The notes under the pieces: model-generated | Database searches by the model: none | The model's input: the letters and a program-made list of their open reading frames with translations, nothing else | What the model was told of the DNA's origin: nothing | Shown here: positions 52,028-61,407 of the stretch, one piece after another | Layout: each line of letters opens with the position of its first letter | Position numbering within the stretch: the first letter of the stretch is position 1 | Made by a program: the position numbers and the translations under genes | From: UBA11400 sp964473555 | GTDB taxonomy: Bacteria > Bacteroidota > Rhodothermia > Balneolales > HLUCCA01 | Direction of reading: 5' to 3' | DNA length: 64,000 nucleotides | Assembly: GCA_964473555.1 (NCBI GenBank) | Contig: CAYYPL010000001.1 | Location: forward strand, 248,001 to 312,000

Positions 52028-53109
52028 TACGAAAAATCGCAGTTAACACCGGTGGGGGTGACGCTCCAGGTTTAAACGCTGTTATCAGGGCGGTAACATT
52101 AGCAGGATTGGCTCGTGGTTGGGAAGTAGTGGGAATCAGAAATGGATATCGTGGTCTTCTGGATCCATCAGTTCCCTTGGTCAAGTTGGACAAAAAAGCG
52201 GTACGGGGTATCACCTTGATGGGGGGAACTATTTTGGGAACCGCCAATCGAGGAAATCCATTTGAAATGCCAGTTCAAAAGAGTGATGGAACATGGATTA
52301 CCGAGGATCAGTCTGACTTGCTTGTTCGAAGATTCCAACAGGAAGGTATCGATGCTCTGGTCGCAATTGGCGGAGATGGTTCTATGATCATTGCCTCCAA
52401 ACTCATTGAAAAAGGAATTCCTGTTGTCGGGGTGCCCAAAACGATCGATAATGATCTTCCTGAAACAGATTTTACCCTAGGTTTCGATACGGCCGTGTCG
52501 ATAGCTACCGAAGCTTTGGATCGGATAACCACTACGGCAGAATCCCACGATAGAGTGATGATAGTTGAGGTTATGGGGCGATACGCCGGTTGGATAGCCC
52601 TGCATGCTGGATTGTCATCAACTGCAGATGTGATACTCATACCGGAAATTCCCTACACACTAGAGTCTATAGTAAACAAAATTCGTGATCGGGAACAATC
52701 GGGTCGACATTATACCATGATCGTAGTAGCTGAAGGGGCTAAAGAAATTGGGAGTTCACACTTTGTGAAAGGTAAAGTGCAAGGTCAGGCCGAACAATTA
52801 GGTGGTGCAGCTGAGTACCTGTCCAAAAAATTGGGAGAAATGACGGGTAAAGAAACCAGATATGTAGTGCTTGGTCATTTACAAAGAGGAGGTTCACCCA
52901 GCACATTTGATCGGTTAATTTCTCTTAAATGCGGAGCTGAAGCTGTTAAAATGGTGGAAGAAGGGGATTTTAATCAATTAGTCATCGTCAAAGGACTTCA
53001 AGTGAAGCGAGTTCCTATTCCAGAAATTGCCGGAAAAATGAAGTGCGTTCCAGTCGACGGACAGGGCATATCAACTGCCAGAGAACTTGGAATTTGCCTG
53101 GGAGATTAG
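52024..53109 (+). CDS. pfkA: 6-phosphofructokinase (mixed donor-site signature)
   Basis: It phosphorylates fructose 6-phosphate in glycolysis. The 361-residue group-A PFK has the donor glycine loop GGGDAPG (10-16), GGDGS (116-120), PKTIDND (138-144) with catalytic D142, and MGRYAGWIAL. G119 corresponds to E. coli Gly104, an ATP-type residue. K139 replaces E. coli Gly124, a change seen in pyrophosphate-dependent enzymes. The donor, ATP or PPi, therefore cannot be assigned from sequence. It starts at GTG 52024, 4 nt inside the upstream gene. Confidence 0.92.
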   Translation: MIRKIAVNTGGGDAPGLNAVIRAVTLAGLARGWEVVGIRNGYRGLLDPSVPLVKLDKKAVRGITLMGGTILGTANRGNPFEMPVQKSDGTWITEDQSDLLVRRFQQEGIDALVAIGGDGSMIIASKLIEKGIPVVGVPKTIDNDLPETDFTLGFDTAVSIATEALDRITTTAESHDRVMIVEVMGRYAGWIALHAGLSSTADVILIPEIPYTLESIVNKIRDREQSGRHYTMIVVAEGAKEIGSSHFVKGKVQGQAEQLGGAAEYLSKKLGEMTGKETRYVVLGHLQRGGSPSTFDRLISLKCGAEAVKMVEEGDFNQLVIVKGLQVKRVPIPEIAGKMKCVPVDGQGISTARELGICLGD

Positions 53110-53136
53110 TCTGTAACCGATTCCGACTTCATTCAG

Positions 53137-54186
53137 TTATTCGAAAACTTTGAGTGATTCAGAAAAGGGTGGTCTCAGAATTCCTTTCTCTGTAACAAAA
53201 GCTGTAATCAAATCAGCTGGAGTTACGTCAAAGGCCGGATTATAGACCGGAACTTTAGATGGAGCAATGTCGTGTCCTGAAATCGAGGAGACCTCTTTGG
53301 CATCACGTTCTTCAATCGGAATCGCCGCACCAGTACTCAAGGACAGGTCTATCGTTGAGGCTGGAGTGGCTACATAAAATGGAATTCCGTGGTGTTTGGC
53401 CAGAACGGCCAGCGAATAGGTTCCGATTTTGTTGGCCATATCGCCATTAGCTGCTACCCGATCGGTACCAACAATCACCAAATCTACTTTCCCGGCAGAC
53501 ATCAAATGCCCAGCCATGGAGTCTGTTACCAAATGCATAGGAATCTCATAACGCATAAGCTCCCAGGCAGTTAATCGTGCGCCCTGAAGCAATGGGCGTG
53601 TTTCATCGACCCAGACATGGATACCAGGATCGTTTTCAAAAGCATGGAAAATAACAGACAACGCAGTGCCATATTGTCCGGTTGCGAGTCCGCCTGTGTT
53701 GCAGTGAGTAAGAATATTCGCACCTTTGGGAACCAGATTCACCCCATTCAGTCCGATCTGTTTACAAACACGTTTATCTTCTTCGTGAATGGTCTGTGCA
53801 ACACGTAAAATGCGTTCTTTAATGGTGGCTATCGAATCGTTTCTGTGAGCATGAACGGTTTTTTTGATTCGTTCGATGGCCCAAAATAGATTCACAGCCG
53901 TAGGACGCGAGCTTGCCAGGTAGTCACAAATTCTGTTCAACTCGATTTCAAAACTTGCGTACGATCTATCCGGAAGGTCTTTGATGCCCAGATAAACACC
54001 ATAGGCCGCTGCGATCCCAATAGCAGGTGCTCCTCTGACCCGAAGACTTTTAATCGCTTCCCACATCCGACCCACATCTTTAACATCAATAAATACGGTT
54101 CTCGAAGGCAAAAACGTTTGGTCCAATAGTCTGACATGGGTCTGTTTCCACTCAATCGATTGTATAGCTTCCTGATCTTGTTGCAT
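53137..54186 (-). CDS. mtnA: S-methyl-5-thioribose-1-phosphate isomerase
   Basis: It converts 5-methylthioribose 1-phosphate to the ribulose form in methionine salvage. At 349 residues it belongs to the aIF2B-like family. Catalytic C162 (THCNTGGLATGQYGTAL) and D242 (GTDRVAANGD) align with C160 and D240 of the Bacillus enzyme. RGAPAIGIAAAYG and RPTAVNLFWAI are also present. No other mtn genes are in the window. It has its own TATATTTG promoter box 26 bp upstream and is convergent with the phosphofructokinase gene. Confidence 0.95.
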   Translation of the reverse strand: MQQDQEAIQSIEWKQTHVRLLDQTFLPSRTVFIDVKDVGRMWEAIKSLRVRGAPAIGIAAAYGVYLGIKDLPDRSYASFEIELNRICDYLASSRPTAVNLFWAIERIKKTVHAHRNDSIATIKERILRVAQTIHEEDKRVCKQIGLNGVNLVPKGANILTHCNTGGLATGQYGTALSVIFHAFENDPGIHVWVDETRPLLQGARLTAWELMRYEIPMHLVTDSMAGHLMSAGKVDLVIVGTDRVAANGDMANKIGTYSLAVLAKHHGIPFYVATPASTIDLSLSTGAAIPIEERDAKEVSSISGHDIAPSKVPVYNPAFDVTPADLITAFVTEKGILRPPFSESLKVFE

Positions 54187-54210
54187 GGTTTGTACTTATG
54201 TTTGTGGGCC

Positions 54211-54222
54211 ACAAATATACGA
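54211..54222 (-). promoter_or_regulatory. Promoter element of mtnA (TCGTATATTTG)
   Basis: The minus strand reads TCGTATATTTGT, with the -7 box TATATTTG at 54219-54212. A start near 54207 gives a leader of about 20 nt. This 12-mer is identical to the one upstream of actA. Confidence 0.55.
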
Positions 54223-54248
54223 ACCTGGATAATCAGATTCAGAGATGA

Positions 54249-55172
54249 TTAAGCGCGAGGATGAAACTGTTTATGAACCTGATGCAACAGAGTACGGTCA
54301 ACATGGGTGTAGATTTCAGTGGTCATGATAGATACATGTCCAAGCATTTCCTGGACAGCGCGTAAATCAGCTCCCCCTTCAATCAGGTGTGTGGCAAAAG
54401 AATGTCGCAGAATATGTGGATAGACCTTTTTCTTGATCCCGCAATTACGTGCAGCTTCCTGTATCATATTCCATATCGACATTCTGGTGATCGGTCGTCC
54501 ACGTTGATTCAAAAATACCTTTCCTTGAGTAGCGTCCGTATTCGTGATGAAACCGGGTCTGATGTGATTCAGATAATAGGTGGTGGCTTCAATGGCCGGT
54601 TCTCCAATCGGTATGAGTCGCTCTTTGTTTCCTTTACCAATGACTCTAATGAATCCGATCTCAAAAAAAAGTTGTTCCAAAGAAAGTTCTGTCACTTCCG
54701 ACACGCGAAGTCCAGCCCCATACATCATTTCCAGTATTGCACGGTTCCGGCCATGTGCTGGATTCTGTTTATCACTGAAGGTATCGAGTAATTGCTCGAC
54801 TTCCATTGGATTCAATATATCAGGAAGCTGTCTTGACTTTTTGGGTAAATCGATGATGGCTGCCGGATTACTTTTTGCGTAATCTTCATTGACCAAAAAC
54901 TTGTGGAAATTCCGGATAGATGAAATATTTCTAGCCAGGGTAGTTGGTGCAAGTTCCATGGCTGCTAGTTCTTCTAAAAATGCTTCAATATGATGTACAT
55001 CTATCGACTCGGGGTCCTTAATTCCTCTAATTTTATCTAGAAAATGCAGGTATCTGTTGATATCTCTTGAATACGCGTCGACAGAAAGCTCTCCCAAGCC
55101 TTTCTCAAGTTGAATGAATTGAAGATAGTCATCCAGAATGGCAGAGAAGATATGGGTCGTGTTACCAGACAT
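54249..55172 (-). CDS. xerD: Tyrosine recombinase XerD-like
   Basis: This site-specific recombinase resolves chromosome dimers at dif with a partner. It has 307 residues: an N-terminal SAM-like core-binding domain (~10-100) and a catalytic domain with R156 (GAGLRVSE), K180 (IGKGNK), H253-x2-R256 (HILRH), H279 and nucleophile Y288 (TTEIYTH). All catalytic residues are intact. It lies 2 bp after the pgpH-like gene in a housekeeping run, so it is not a phage integrase. No dif-like site was recognised. Confidence 0.92.
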   Translation of the reverse strand: MSGNTTHIFSAILDDYLQFIQLEKGLGELSVDAYSRDINRYLHFLDKIRGIKDPESIDVHHIEAFLEELAAMELAPTTLARNISSIRNFHKFLVNEDYAKSNPAAIIDLPKKSRQLPDILNPMEVEQLLDTFSDKQNPAHGRNRAILEMMYGAGLRVSEVTELSLEQLFFEIGFIRVIGKGNKERLIPIGEPAIEATTYYLNHIRPGFITNTDATQGKVFLNQRGRPITRMSIWNMIQEAARNCGIKKKVYPHILRHSFATHLIEGGADLRAVQEMLGHVSIMTTEIYTHVDRTLLHQVHKQFHPRA

Positions 55173-55174
55173 CG

Positions 55175-57553
55175 CTAGTCGGATTCAGCGGGCATATTGA
55201 CCGGAGTATTCGATATTGTCTTGTTCTGTGTAGAACCAGATTTTTGCTCGTCGCCCTGTCCGGGATATTTAATCCTGTTGTGATGTACTCCTATCAGGAT
55301 GTTCAGGAAGTTTTCTTTGATGATTCTTAGATCCTGAAACGTCAGGGAGCAATTGTTCAACTGGCCTTCGTCTACTTTTTCATCGATGAGTCGCCCGACC
55401 AGATTTTCAAGTTTCTGGTAGGAGGGTTCACTCAACGATCTGGACGCAGCCTCTATAGAATCGGCGAGCAAGAGTATACCGGTCTCTTTGGTATTTGGGA
55501 GTGGACCATCATATTTAAAGTCCTCTTCTCTGACTTCAGCTCCTTTTTCGGCTACTTTTTTTGCTTTATCAAAAAAGAACTTGATGATTGAATTTCCATG
55601 GTGAGTTCGTATAAAATCGATGATCACTTCGGGTAGACCAGCCTCTTCGGCCATTTTAACTCCTGCGCTTACATGGTTTTTTATCACCAGTGCACTCATT
55701 CGGGGTTTCAGTTTATCATGTTCATTGTCTCCGAACTGATTTTCTACGAAATATTCAGGTTTATCTGACTTTCCGATATCGTGATACAGTGCACCAACAC
55801 GGGCCAATAGGGCGTTGGCTCCGATTGCACTTGACGCCGCTTCTGCCAGGTTTGCAACCTGAAGACTATGTTGAAAAGTACCCGGTGCCTTGACCATAAG
55901 GTCTTTCAGAAGGGGATGATTGTTGTTATTTAGTTCAAGAAGAGATACTTCGGTGGTCACTTTGAAAAGTTTTTCAAATAACAGAATCAACGGATAACTC
56001 AGCCATATCAAAATGGCATTTCCGACCACAAATAAAACTTGAGAATAGTAATTTTCCCATACGGTTGGCTTGATGAGCGAGAATCCGAGTAGAATCAAGG
56101 TATAAGTCAAAAAAACCAGTGCTGGTGTAGTAAGGAAGAACTGACTTCGATTTTTAATGTCTCTTACCGAATATACTGCTATGCTACTTGCGGTCATTGC
56201 AGCAACGGCAAATTCGAAATTATTACCACTCATAAACGAAACGGCCAGAGCAAGTGTCATTGTGGTCATCAACCCCACTCTGGAATCGAAAATGATGGTG
56301 AGTATGATGGGGGCTATTGCCATGGGAATCATATAGATGGACAGGCTGTCCGAGCGTATGATGAAAATAGCGAACGTAAGTACCAGACCCATTGCAAGAA
56401 GTACCAACAGCAGCATGGCATTGTTATCGAAAATCGGATTTCGATATAAAAAAAGGTACATCAGAAAAAACAAAAAAATACAGCTGAAAATGATGGCATT
56501 ACCCAGGTGATGTTGCCATAATTCAATGTCACTTGCACGTGCTGTTCTGGCAGCTTCCAGACTCAATAGCATATTTAAACGTTCATTTGTAATTAAATCA
56601 CCTTTTCTGATGATCACTTGTCCTGCAGTTACGGCACCTTGAGTGGGAGAAATCACCTGTATGGCTTCTTGAATAGCGATTTGGGTTTCTTCCGTATTGA
56701 TCAGGTAATTTGGTACAAGGATCGTATCAATGATCTCAAATGCTGCTTCGGCTTCTTCACGTGTGAACATTCGGTTCAGCATGAACAAGGCGGTTTCCCG
56801 TGCTTCGTTCAAGTCTCTAACGGTGCTCACCCCCAAAATGCGTTGTGTTCGGTCAGAGGAATCCCTCAGAAATAGTTCAGTTGCTGTTAATTCAGATTTT
56901 CGGGTGTCAATGATTCCGGTATCGTACAAATCCTGGATGATGCGATCTATGCTTACCCGAAAATCGATTCCTATAAACCTTGCAGGACGTGGAGCACCAG
57001 GTCTGAATGAAGAGATATTCAGTCTGGCGTAGTTTTCTACTAAAATGTTCCATGTCTGTTCAGATAAATTGAGTATATAATTGTTTTTGGCTCTTACGTA
57101 CTGAATACTATCCGTGTAGGCTTCGGCAGGATTTCTTGTTCTGGATCTGATATAACTTAAATAGGATTCTAGAACAGGTGTCAGTCCTTTGAATATGGAA
57201 TCGGTACGAATCTGAACCCTGAGAATAGCCTCTGTGTCGTGATAAAATATCGGAGAGGTATTCTTTCGAATCGATTCTTCGGTAGCCTTGATTTCTGAGC
57301 GGTCTTTGAGAAGGCTGAATGTAAACGGTGCCGTAAGATCATCATCCCTCCAGGGATCACCAAGCTTATAAGACATGTCACGAAATGATAATCCGGGCAT
57401 GAAAACTATAAACACTCCCAGAAAACTGAGAATGATAAAGGCTTTAACGTAAGGATTATTTTTTAACCCATCTGCACGCTGCCCTCGAACCTTTCTATCC
57501 GGAAAGTATCCCTTTTTCTTTCTACCTAACCCGATTTTTTCGAGATCGACCAT
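55175..57553 (-). CDS. 7TM-HD family phosphohydrolase (PgpH/YqfF-like)
   Basis: This 792-residue inner-membrane protein has TM1 at ~35-55 followed by a ~300-residue extracytoplasmic 7TMR-HDED domain. About seven transmembrane helices (~350-545) follow, then a cytoplasmic HD domain with LYHDIGKSDKPEYF (H591-D592) and a second histidine pair in TRHHG-like RTHHGNS. PgpH enzymes hydrolyse cyclic di-AMP, which suggests that this organism uses c-di-AMP; no synthase gene is in the window. The C-terminal ~25 residues are polar and poorly conserved. It lies between the symporter (12 bp) and xerD (2 bp). Confidence 0.92.
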   Translation of the reverse strand: MVDLEKIGLGRKKKGYFPDRKVRGQRADGLKNNPYVKAFIILSFLGVFIVFMPGLSFRDMSYKLGDPWRDDDLTAPFTFSLLKDRSEIKATEESIRKNTSPIFYHDTEAILRVQIRTDSIFKGLTPVLESYLSYIRSRTRNPAEAYTDSIQYVRAKNNYILNLSEQTWNILVENYARLNISSFRPGAPRPARFIGIDFRVSIDRIIQDLYDTGIIDTRKSELTATELFLRDSSDRTQRILGVSTVRDLNEARETALFMLNRMFTREEAEAAFEIIDTILVPNYLINTEETQIAIQEAIQVISPTQGAVTAGQVIIRKGDLITNERLNMLLSLEAARTARASDIELWQHHLGNAIIFSCIFLFFLMYLFLYRNPIFDNNAMLLLVLLAMGLVLTFAIFIIRSDSLSIYMIPMAIAPIILTIIFDSRVGLMTTMTLALAVSFMSGNNFEFAVAAMTASSIAVYSVRDIKNRSQFFLTTPALVFLTYTLILLGFSLIKPTVWENYYSQVLFVVGNAILIWLSYPLILLFEKLFKVTTEVSLLELNNNNHPLLKDLMVKAPGTFQHSLQVANLAEAASSAIGANALLARVGALYHDIGKSDKPEYFVENQFGDNEHDKLKPRMSALVIKNHVSAGVKMAEEAGLPEVIIDFIRTHHGNSIIKFFFDKAKKVAEKGAEVREEDFKYDGPLPNTKETGILLLADSIEAASRSLSEPSYQKLENLVGRLIDEKVDEGQLNNCSLTFQDLRIIKENFLNILIGVHHNRIKYPGQGDEQKSGSTQNKTISNTPVNMPAESD

Positions 57554-57565
57554 GCATAAACCTCA

Positions 57566-59002
57566 TTATCGTGCTAAAAGTGTAATCTGAACCAAGTTAG
57601 TTAAACTGGATACGCCATAAAAGATAACGATGCCAATGAAAGTATACCAGGGCCATGCTATGGGAGTGAGAAGTATAATCATCGCCATCCATAAAATACA
57701 AGCAATTAATCCAGCAAATGCTGCAGTTTTTGTAACTTTGGTAAACCTCCCTACAATAAATGCACCAAGTAGTCCACCGTAAGTAAATCCGGCGATTCCG
57801 AGTCCGAGTTCAATTACCGGATTATCCGTATCCGAAAAGAGTATTCCGAAGGAGATGAATATGAAGCTGTATCCTATCATTAAATATCTTGACAGGCGCA
57901 TGGAATCAGGTCTTGCGGATAAACCCGGGATTAAATCAAAGAGAGTTGTGGAACTTAATGCAGACAATGAACTGCTGAGTGTGCTCATGGCTGCAGCAAA
58001 AAGACCGGCTATGATCAGACCTGAAAATCCGGTGGGAATTACCTCTTTGATGAATTTCAACGAAATTTCATCTGGATTTGTCAGTCCAAGAGTACCGAAG
58101 TATGCACCGTTGTAATAAGAAAAAAGAGCCAGTCCCGCACCTAGGAAGAGTATAAATTGAAAAAGAACCAGGAAACCACTCGTTACCAAAGCTCTTCTGG
58201 CCAAATGGAGTTGTCCACAAGCAAGTAGTCGCTGCACGATGAGGTGATCTGTTCCGTGTGAAGCAGCAGTAAAAAAAATTCCACCTATCACAGCACCAAT
58301 CAGATTGTAGGTTGTGAAAAAAACGTCTTCGAAAGAAGATGGAAGCTGGATAAAAGTTAGTTTTCCCTGATCAACAAGCTGAGTCAGGGTGATATCCACA
58401 GCCAATGTTCCTGCAAAATATATGATCAATCCTCCACCACACAGATAGACTACTAATTGTAGGACATCAATCCATATTACGGATTTCAGGCCACCATAAT
58501 AGGTATACGCAAGTGTCAGTATCGCAATGATAGTGATTGAAGTGGGATAATCCAGACCTGTGATCACTTTCAAAGGAATAGCAGCGGCGAATAGTCTCAC
58601 TCCATCAGCCAGAATCCTGGTGACCAAAAAGGTAGCAGACATGCTTTGTTTGAATCCTTTGCCAAAACGTTCCTCAAAAAAGCTGTAGGCGGTTAGTTGT
58701 TCAGATTTGAAGTAGGTAGGTAAGATGAGCCAGGCTATCAGAAATCTTCCAATAATGTAGCCGAATACGAGTTGAAGGAAAACCAGACTGCCTAAATAGG
58801 CAACAGCTGGAATTGAAATCACCGTTAGCATGCTGGTTTCTGTAGCAACAATCGAGAACGATACGGCCCACCAGGGAACTGCCCCTCTGGAAGTAAAGTA
58901 GCTCCTGGCGTCTGCAGGTTTACCACCCATTTTTAGACCCAGGATCACACAAAGAAACAGATAGCCACCGATGACTAATATATCTAAGAAGGGAAGCGGC
59001 AT
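57566..59002 (-). CDS. Sodium:solute symporter (SSS family)
   Basis: This 478-residue inner-membrane transporter has about 13 helices with the SSS/LeuT-like pattern: KPADARSYFTSRGAVPWWAVSFS, IGRFLIAWLILPTYF, YTYYGGLKSVIWIDVLQ and a GLFAAAMSTLSSSLSALSS segment that holds the conserved sodium-site serines. The substrate could be a sugar, amino acid or organic acid; context does not say. Its ATG overlaps the stop of a STAS-domain gene by 1 nt, an unusual coupling. Confidence 0.92.
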   Translation of the reverse strand: MPLPFLDILVIGGYLFLCVILGLKMGGKPADARSYFTSRGAVPWWAVSFSIVATETSMLTVISIPAVAYLGSLVFLQLVFGYIIGRFLIAWLILPTYFKSEQLTAYSFFEERFGKGFKQSMSATFLVTRILADGVRLFAAAIPLKVITGLDYPTSITIIAILTLAYTYYGGLKSVIWIDVLQLVVYLCGGGLIIYFAGTLAVDITLTQLVDQGKLTFIQLPSSFEDVFFTTYNLIGAVIGGIFFTAASHGTDHLIVQRLLACGQLHLARRALVTSGFLVLFQFILFLGAGLALFSYYNGAYFGTLGLTNPDEISLKFIKEVIPTGFSGLIIAGLFAAAMSTLSSSLSALSSTTLFDLIPGLSARPDSMRLSRYLMIGYSFIFISFGILFSDTDNPVIELGLGIAGFTYGGLLGAFIVGRFTKVTKTAAFAGLIACILWMAMIILLTPIAWPWYTFIGIVIFYGVSSLTNLVQITLLAR

Positions 59003-59349
59003 TAGATTGTTTTGATAAGCTCCAAAGCTGCTGCTTCGTTCATTGCGATGGAAAAGACACTGGTAAGTTGGGAGATTTCGATCAGCTTCAGGATACGTTC
59101 TTGGGCGCCAAAGAAAACCAATCTGCGATTGGTATCACGATAGAGTCTGTGGGCAAGAAGTAGGGCACTCAGACCACTGGAGTCTGCAAATGCGACCAAG
59201 GACAGGTCTACCAACAAATTTCCGGAGGTTTCGTCATTAGCAAGTAAGATAAACTGACTTTTTAGTTCCGGAGCTACTTTAGAGTCGAGTTTCTCAACCC
59301 CAATTTTCAAGATGGTCGAGTCATCGGAATTAGCTATGGAGAATTTCAT
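59002..59349 (-). CDS. STAS-domain protein (anti-sigma factor antagonist-like)
   Basis: This 115-residue cytoplasmic single STAS domain has the phosphorylatable serine motif FADSSGLSALL preceded by LLVDLSLVAF, as in SpoIIAA/RsbV proteins. Such proteins free a sigma factor or other partner when unphosphorylated. No anti-sigma kinase, PP2C phosphatase or sigma gene is adjacent. Instead it lies between ligA (12 bp) and the symporter (1-nt overlap). It may act in a partner-switching system encoded elsewhere, or on the transporter. Confidence 0.88.
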   Translation of the reverse strand: MKFSIANSDDSTILKIGVEKLDSKVAPELKSQFILLANDETSGNLLVDLSLVAFADSSGLSALLLAHRLYRDTNRRLVFFGAQERILKLIEISQLTSVFSIAMNEAAALELIKTI

Positions 59350-59361
59350 AGTTCAGATAGG

Positions 59362-61401
59362 TTAGGAAATCATGGATAATAATTCGTTCTCGGAGATGAT
59401 GTTAATCCCGAGTTTTTTGGCTTTGTCCAGCTTGCTCCCGGCAGCATCGCCCGCGAGTACATAGGAGGTCTGTTTACAAACGGATCCAGTGGTTTTACCT
59501 CCATATTTCTGGATCAATTCGGTTGCATCAGAACGAGAAAGGGTTGGAAGTGTGCCCGTGAGCACAAAGGTGAGGCCTTCCAGAGTCGATGCGCTGGATT
59601 CCGGTTTTTCAAACCTGGTTTTGAGTCCGTTTGAAATCAGTTTATTGATGACTTCGATCGTCGCAGGTTGTTTGAAAAAGGCAGCAACGGAATCAGCTAT
59701 TTTGATTCCGATTCCATGAATGGATGCAATTTCCTCTACACTGGCATCCATTAATGCACGAAGAGTACCAAAGGACTGTGCCAGTTCACGGGCTACGGTT
59801 ACGCCTACGTGTCTGATTCCCAACGCATAAAGAACTCTATCGAAGGATTGACGCTTCGAGTTTTGAATCGCTTGTATCAGGTTGGTGGCACTTTTCTCCG
59901 CCATTCGTTCCAAAGGAAGAAGTGCTGCGATTGTTAGGCTGTACAGGTCGGCATAGGAACGAATCAGTCCCTCGGTTACCAACTTATCTACCATTGAATT
60001 ACCCAAACCGTCGATATCCATAGCATCTCTGGACGCAAAATGTTCGATTCGTATACGAACTTGAGGCGGACACTCTGGGTTATTACACCTCCACGCGGCC
60101 TCATCTTCGACGCGTTCCAGCACTGAATTACAAGCCGGACAATTCGATGGCATGCTGAATACAGGACCACGGTCTGGGGAGTCCGGGTCTAAAACCTGTA
60201 CAACCTGAGGGATAATCTCACCCGCTTTTTCGATGATAACTTTGTCACCTACTCGAATATCTTTACGGCGTACTTCGTCTTCATTGTGAAGGGAGGCTCG
60301 TTTTACCGTCGTTCCTGCCAGTAGAACAGGTTCCAGTTCCGCAACAGGGGTTATGGTTCCCAATCGTCCTACCTGCAATGTGATCCCATTAACCACAGTA
60401 TGGGCTTGTTCGGCTTCAAATTTGTAGGCAATTGCCCATCGCGGAGCTTTCGCAGTGAATCCGAGTTCTGCCCTGAATGCATCCTCGTTGATTTTAATCA
60501 CTACACCATCGGTTTCGAAAGGGAGGGATTTACGTGAATCGTTTAGGTCATCAATGAGCTTCAGCACCTCATCGATTGATTTAACATGCCAGCGTGATGC
60601 ACAGACTCGATGACCAAGCTGTTCCAGCAGACTCATCCGAGAAGCATGCGTGTTGAAGTCGTACTTGAATTGATCTGTTGCTTCATCGAGTAGGATATCG
60701 TAGGCGAAAAAGCGGATCGGTCTTTTCGCTACTTCTTTGGCATCCAGCATTTTTAAAGATCCTGCGGTTGCATTCCGTGGATTTGCAAAAGCCTGTAGTC
60801 CTTCTGAGACTCTGGATGCATTGTAACTGGCAAAGGCATCTTTCTCCATAAAGGCTTCCCCGCGGATCTCAAATACCGATTCAGAGGTGGTTTCAACATA
60901 TTCGGGAATATCCCGAATCGTTAACGCATTGGCAGTGATGATATCACCCTTTTTCCCATCCCCCCGAGTGGCTGCCAGTACCAGTTTCGCCTGTTCATAT
61001 CTCAACCGAAGAGCCATACCGTCGAATTTAAGTTCAACAAACCAGGTGTAGTCTGTATGACCCAAGATATCTGTTACCCTACGGTCGAAATCCCGGAGTT
61101 CTTGTTCGTTGTAGGTATTGGCAAGACTTAACATCGGGGTGGGATGTTCCGTCTGCTTCAGAACTCCGGGCACTCCCGATCCTTCATGAATTGGGGTACC
61201 AAAAGAACCACCGATGCGCTGGGTGGGAGAGTCCTCTGAGATCAGATCGAATCTTTGCTCTAGTTCAGTAAGCTCCTCAAGTAACCGATCAAACTCACGA
61301 TCAGACATAATTGGGTCAGCTTTATCGTAGTAAGCCACATTAGCCTGATCAAGAAGATTCCTAAGCGACTCGACACGTTGTATAGCCTGATCTCTGTTCA
61401 T
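59362..61401 (-). CDS. ligA: NAD+-dependent DNA ligase
   Basis: It seals nicks in replication and repair using NAD+. The 679-residue length is standard. Domain Ia (AYYDKADPIMSDREFDRL) is followed by the adenylation domain with K125 in the KFDG motif and an OB domain (LQVGRLGTITPVAELEPV). The zinc finger is C421, C424, C439 and C444. HhH repeats (~500-590) and a C-terminal BRCT domain (~600-679, FVLTGTLPTLSRSDATELI) complete it. It lies 6 bp after the rodZ-like gene. Confidence 0.98.
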   Translation of the reverse strand: MNRDQAIQRVESLRNLLDQANVAYYDKADPIMSDREFDRLLEELTELEQRFDLISEDSPTQRIGGSFGTPIHEGSGVPGVLKQTEHPTPMLSLANTYNEQELRDFDRRVTDILGHTDYTWFVELKFDGMALRLRYEQAKLVLAATRGDGKKGDIITANALTIRDIPEYVETTSESVFEIRGEAFMEKDAFASYNASRVSEGLQAFANPRNATAGSLKMLDAKEVAKRPIRFFAYDILLDEATDQFKYDFNTHASRMSLLEQLGHRVCASRWHVKSIDEVLKLIDDLNDSRKSLPFETDGVVIKINEDAFRAELGFTAKAPRWAIAYKFEAEQAHTVVNGITLQVGRLGTITPVAELEPVLLAGTTVKRASLHNEDEVRRKDIRVGDKVIIEKAGEIIPQVVQVLDPDSPDRGPVFSMPSNCPACNSVLERVEDEAAWRCNNPECPPQVRIRIEHFASRDAMDIDGLGNSMVDKLVTEGLIRSYADLYSLTIAALLPLERMAEKSATNLIQAIQNSKRQSFDRVLYALGIRHVGVTVARELAQSFGTLRALMDASVEEIASIHGIGIKIADSVAAFFKQPATIEVINKLISNGLKTRFEKPESSASTLEGLTFVLTGTLPTLSRSDATELIQKYGGKTTGSVCKQTSYVLAGDAAGSKLDKAKKLGINIISENELLSMIS

Positions 61402-61407
61402 GCATCA

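Noticed and set aside
54249..55172. Phage or genomic island integrase
   Set aside because: The gene is XerD-like, sits in a housekeeping run with ligA and pgpH, and no tRNA, attachment repeat or phage gene is near.
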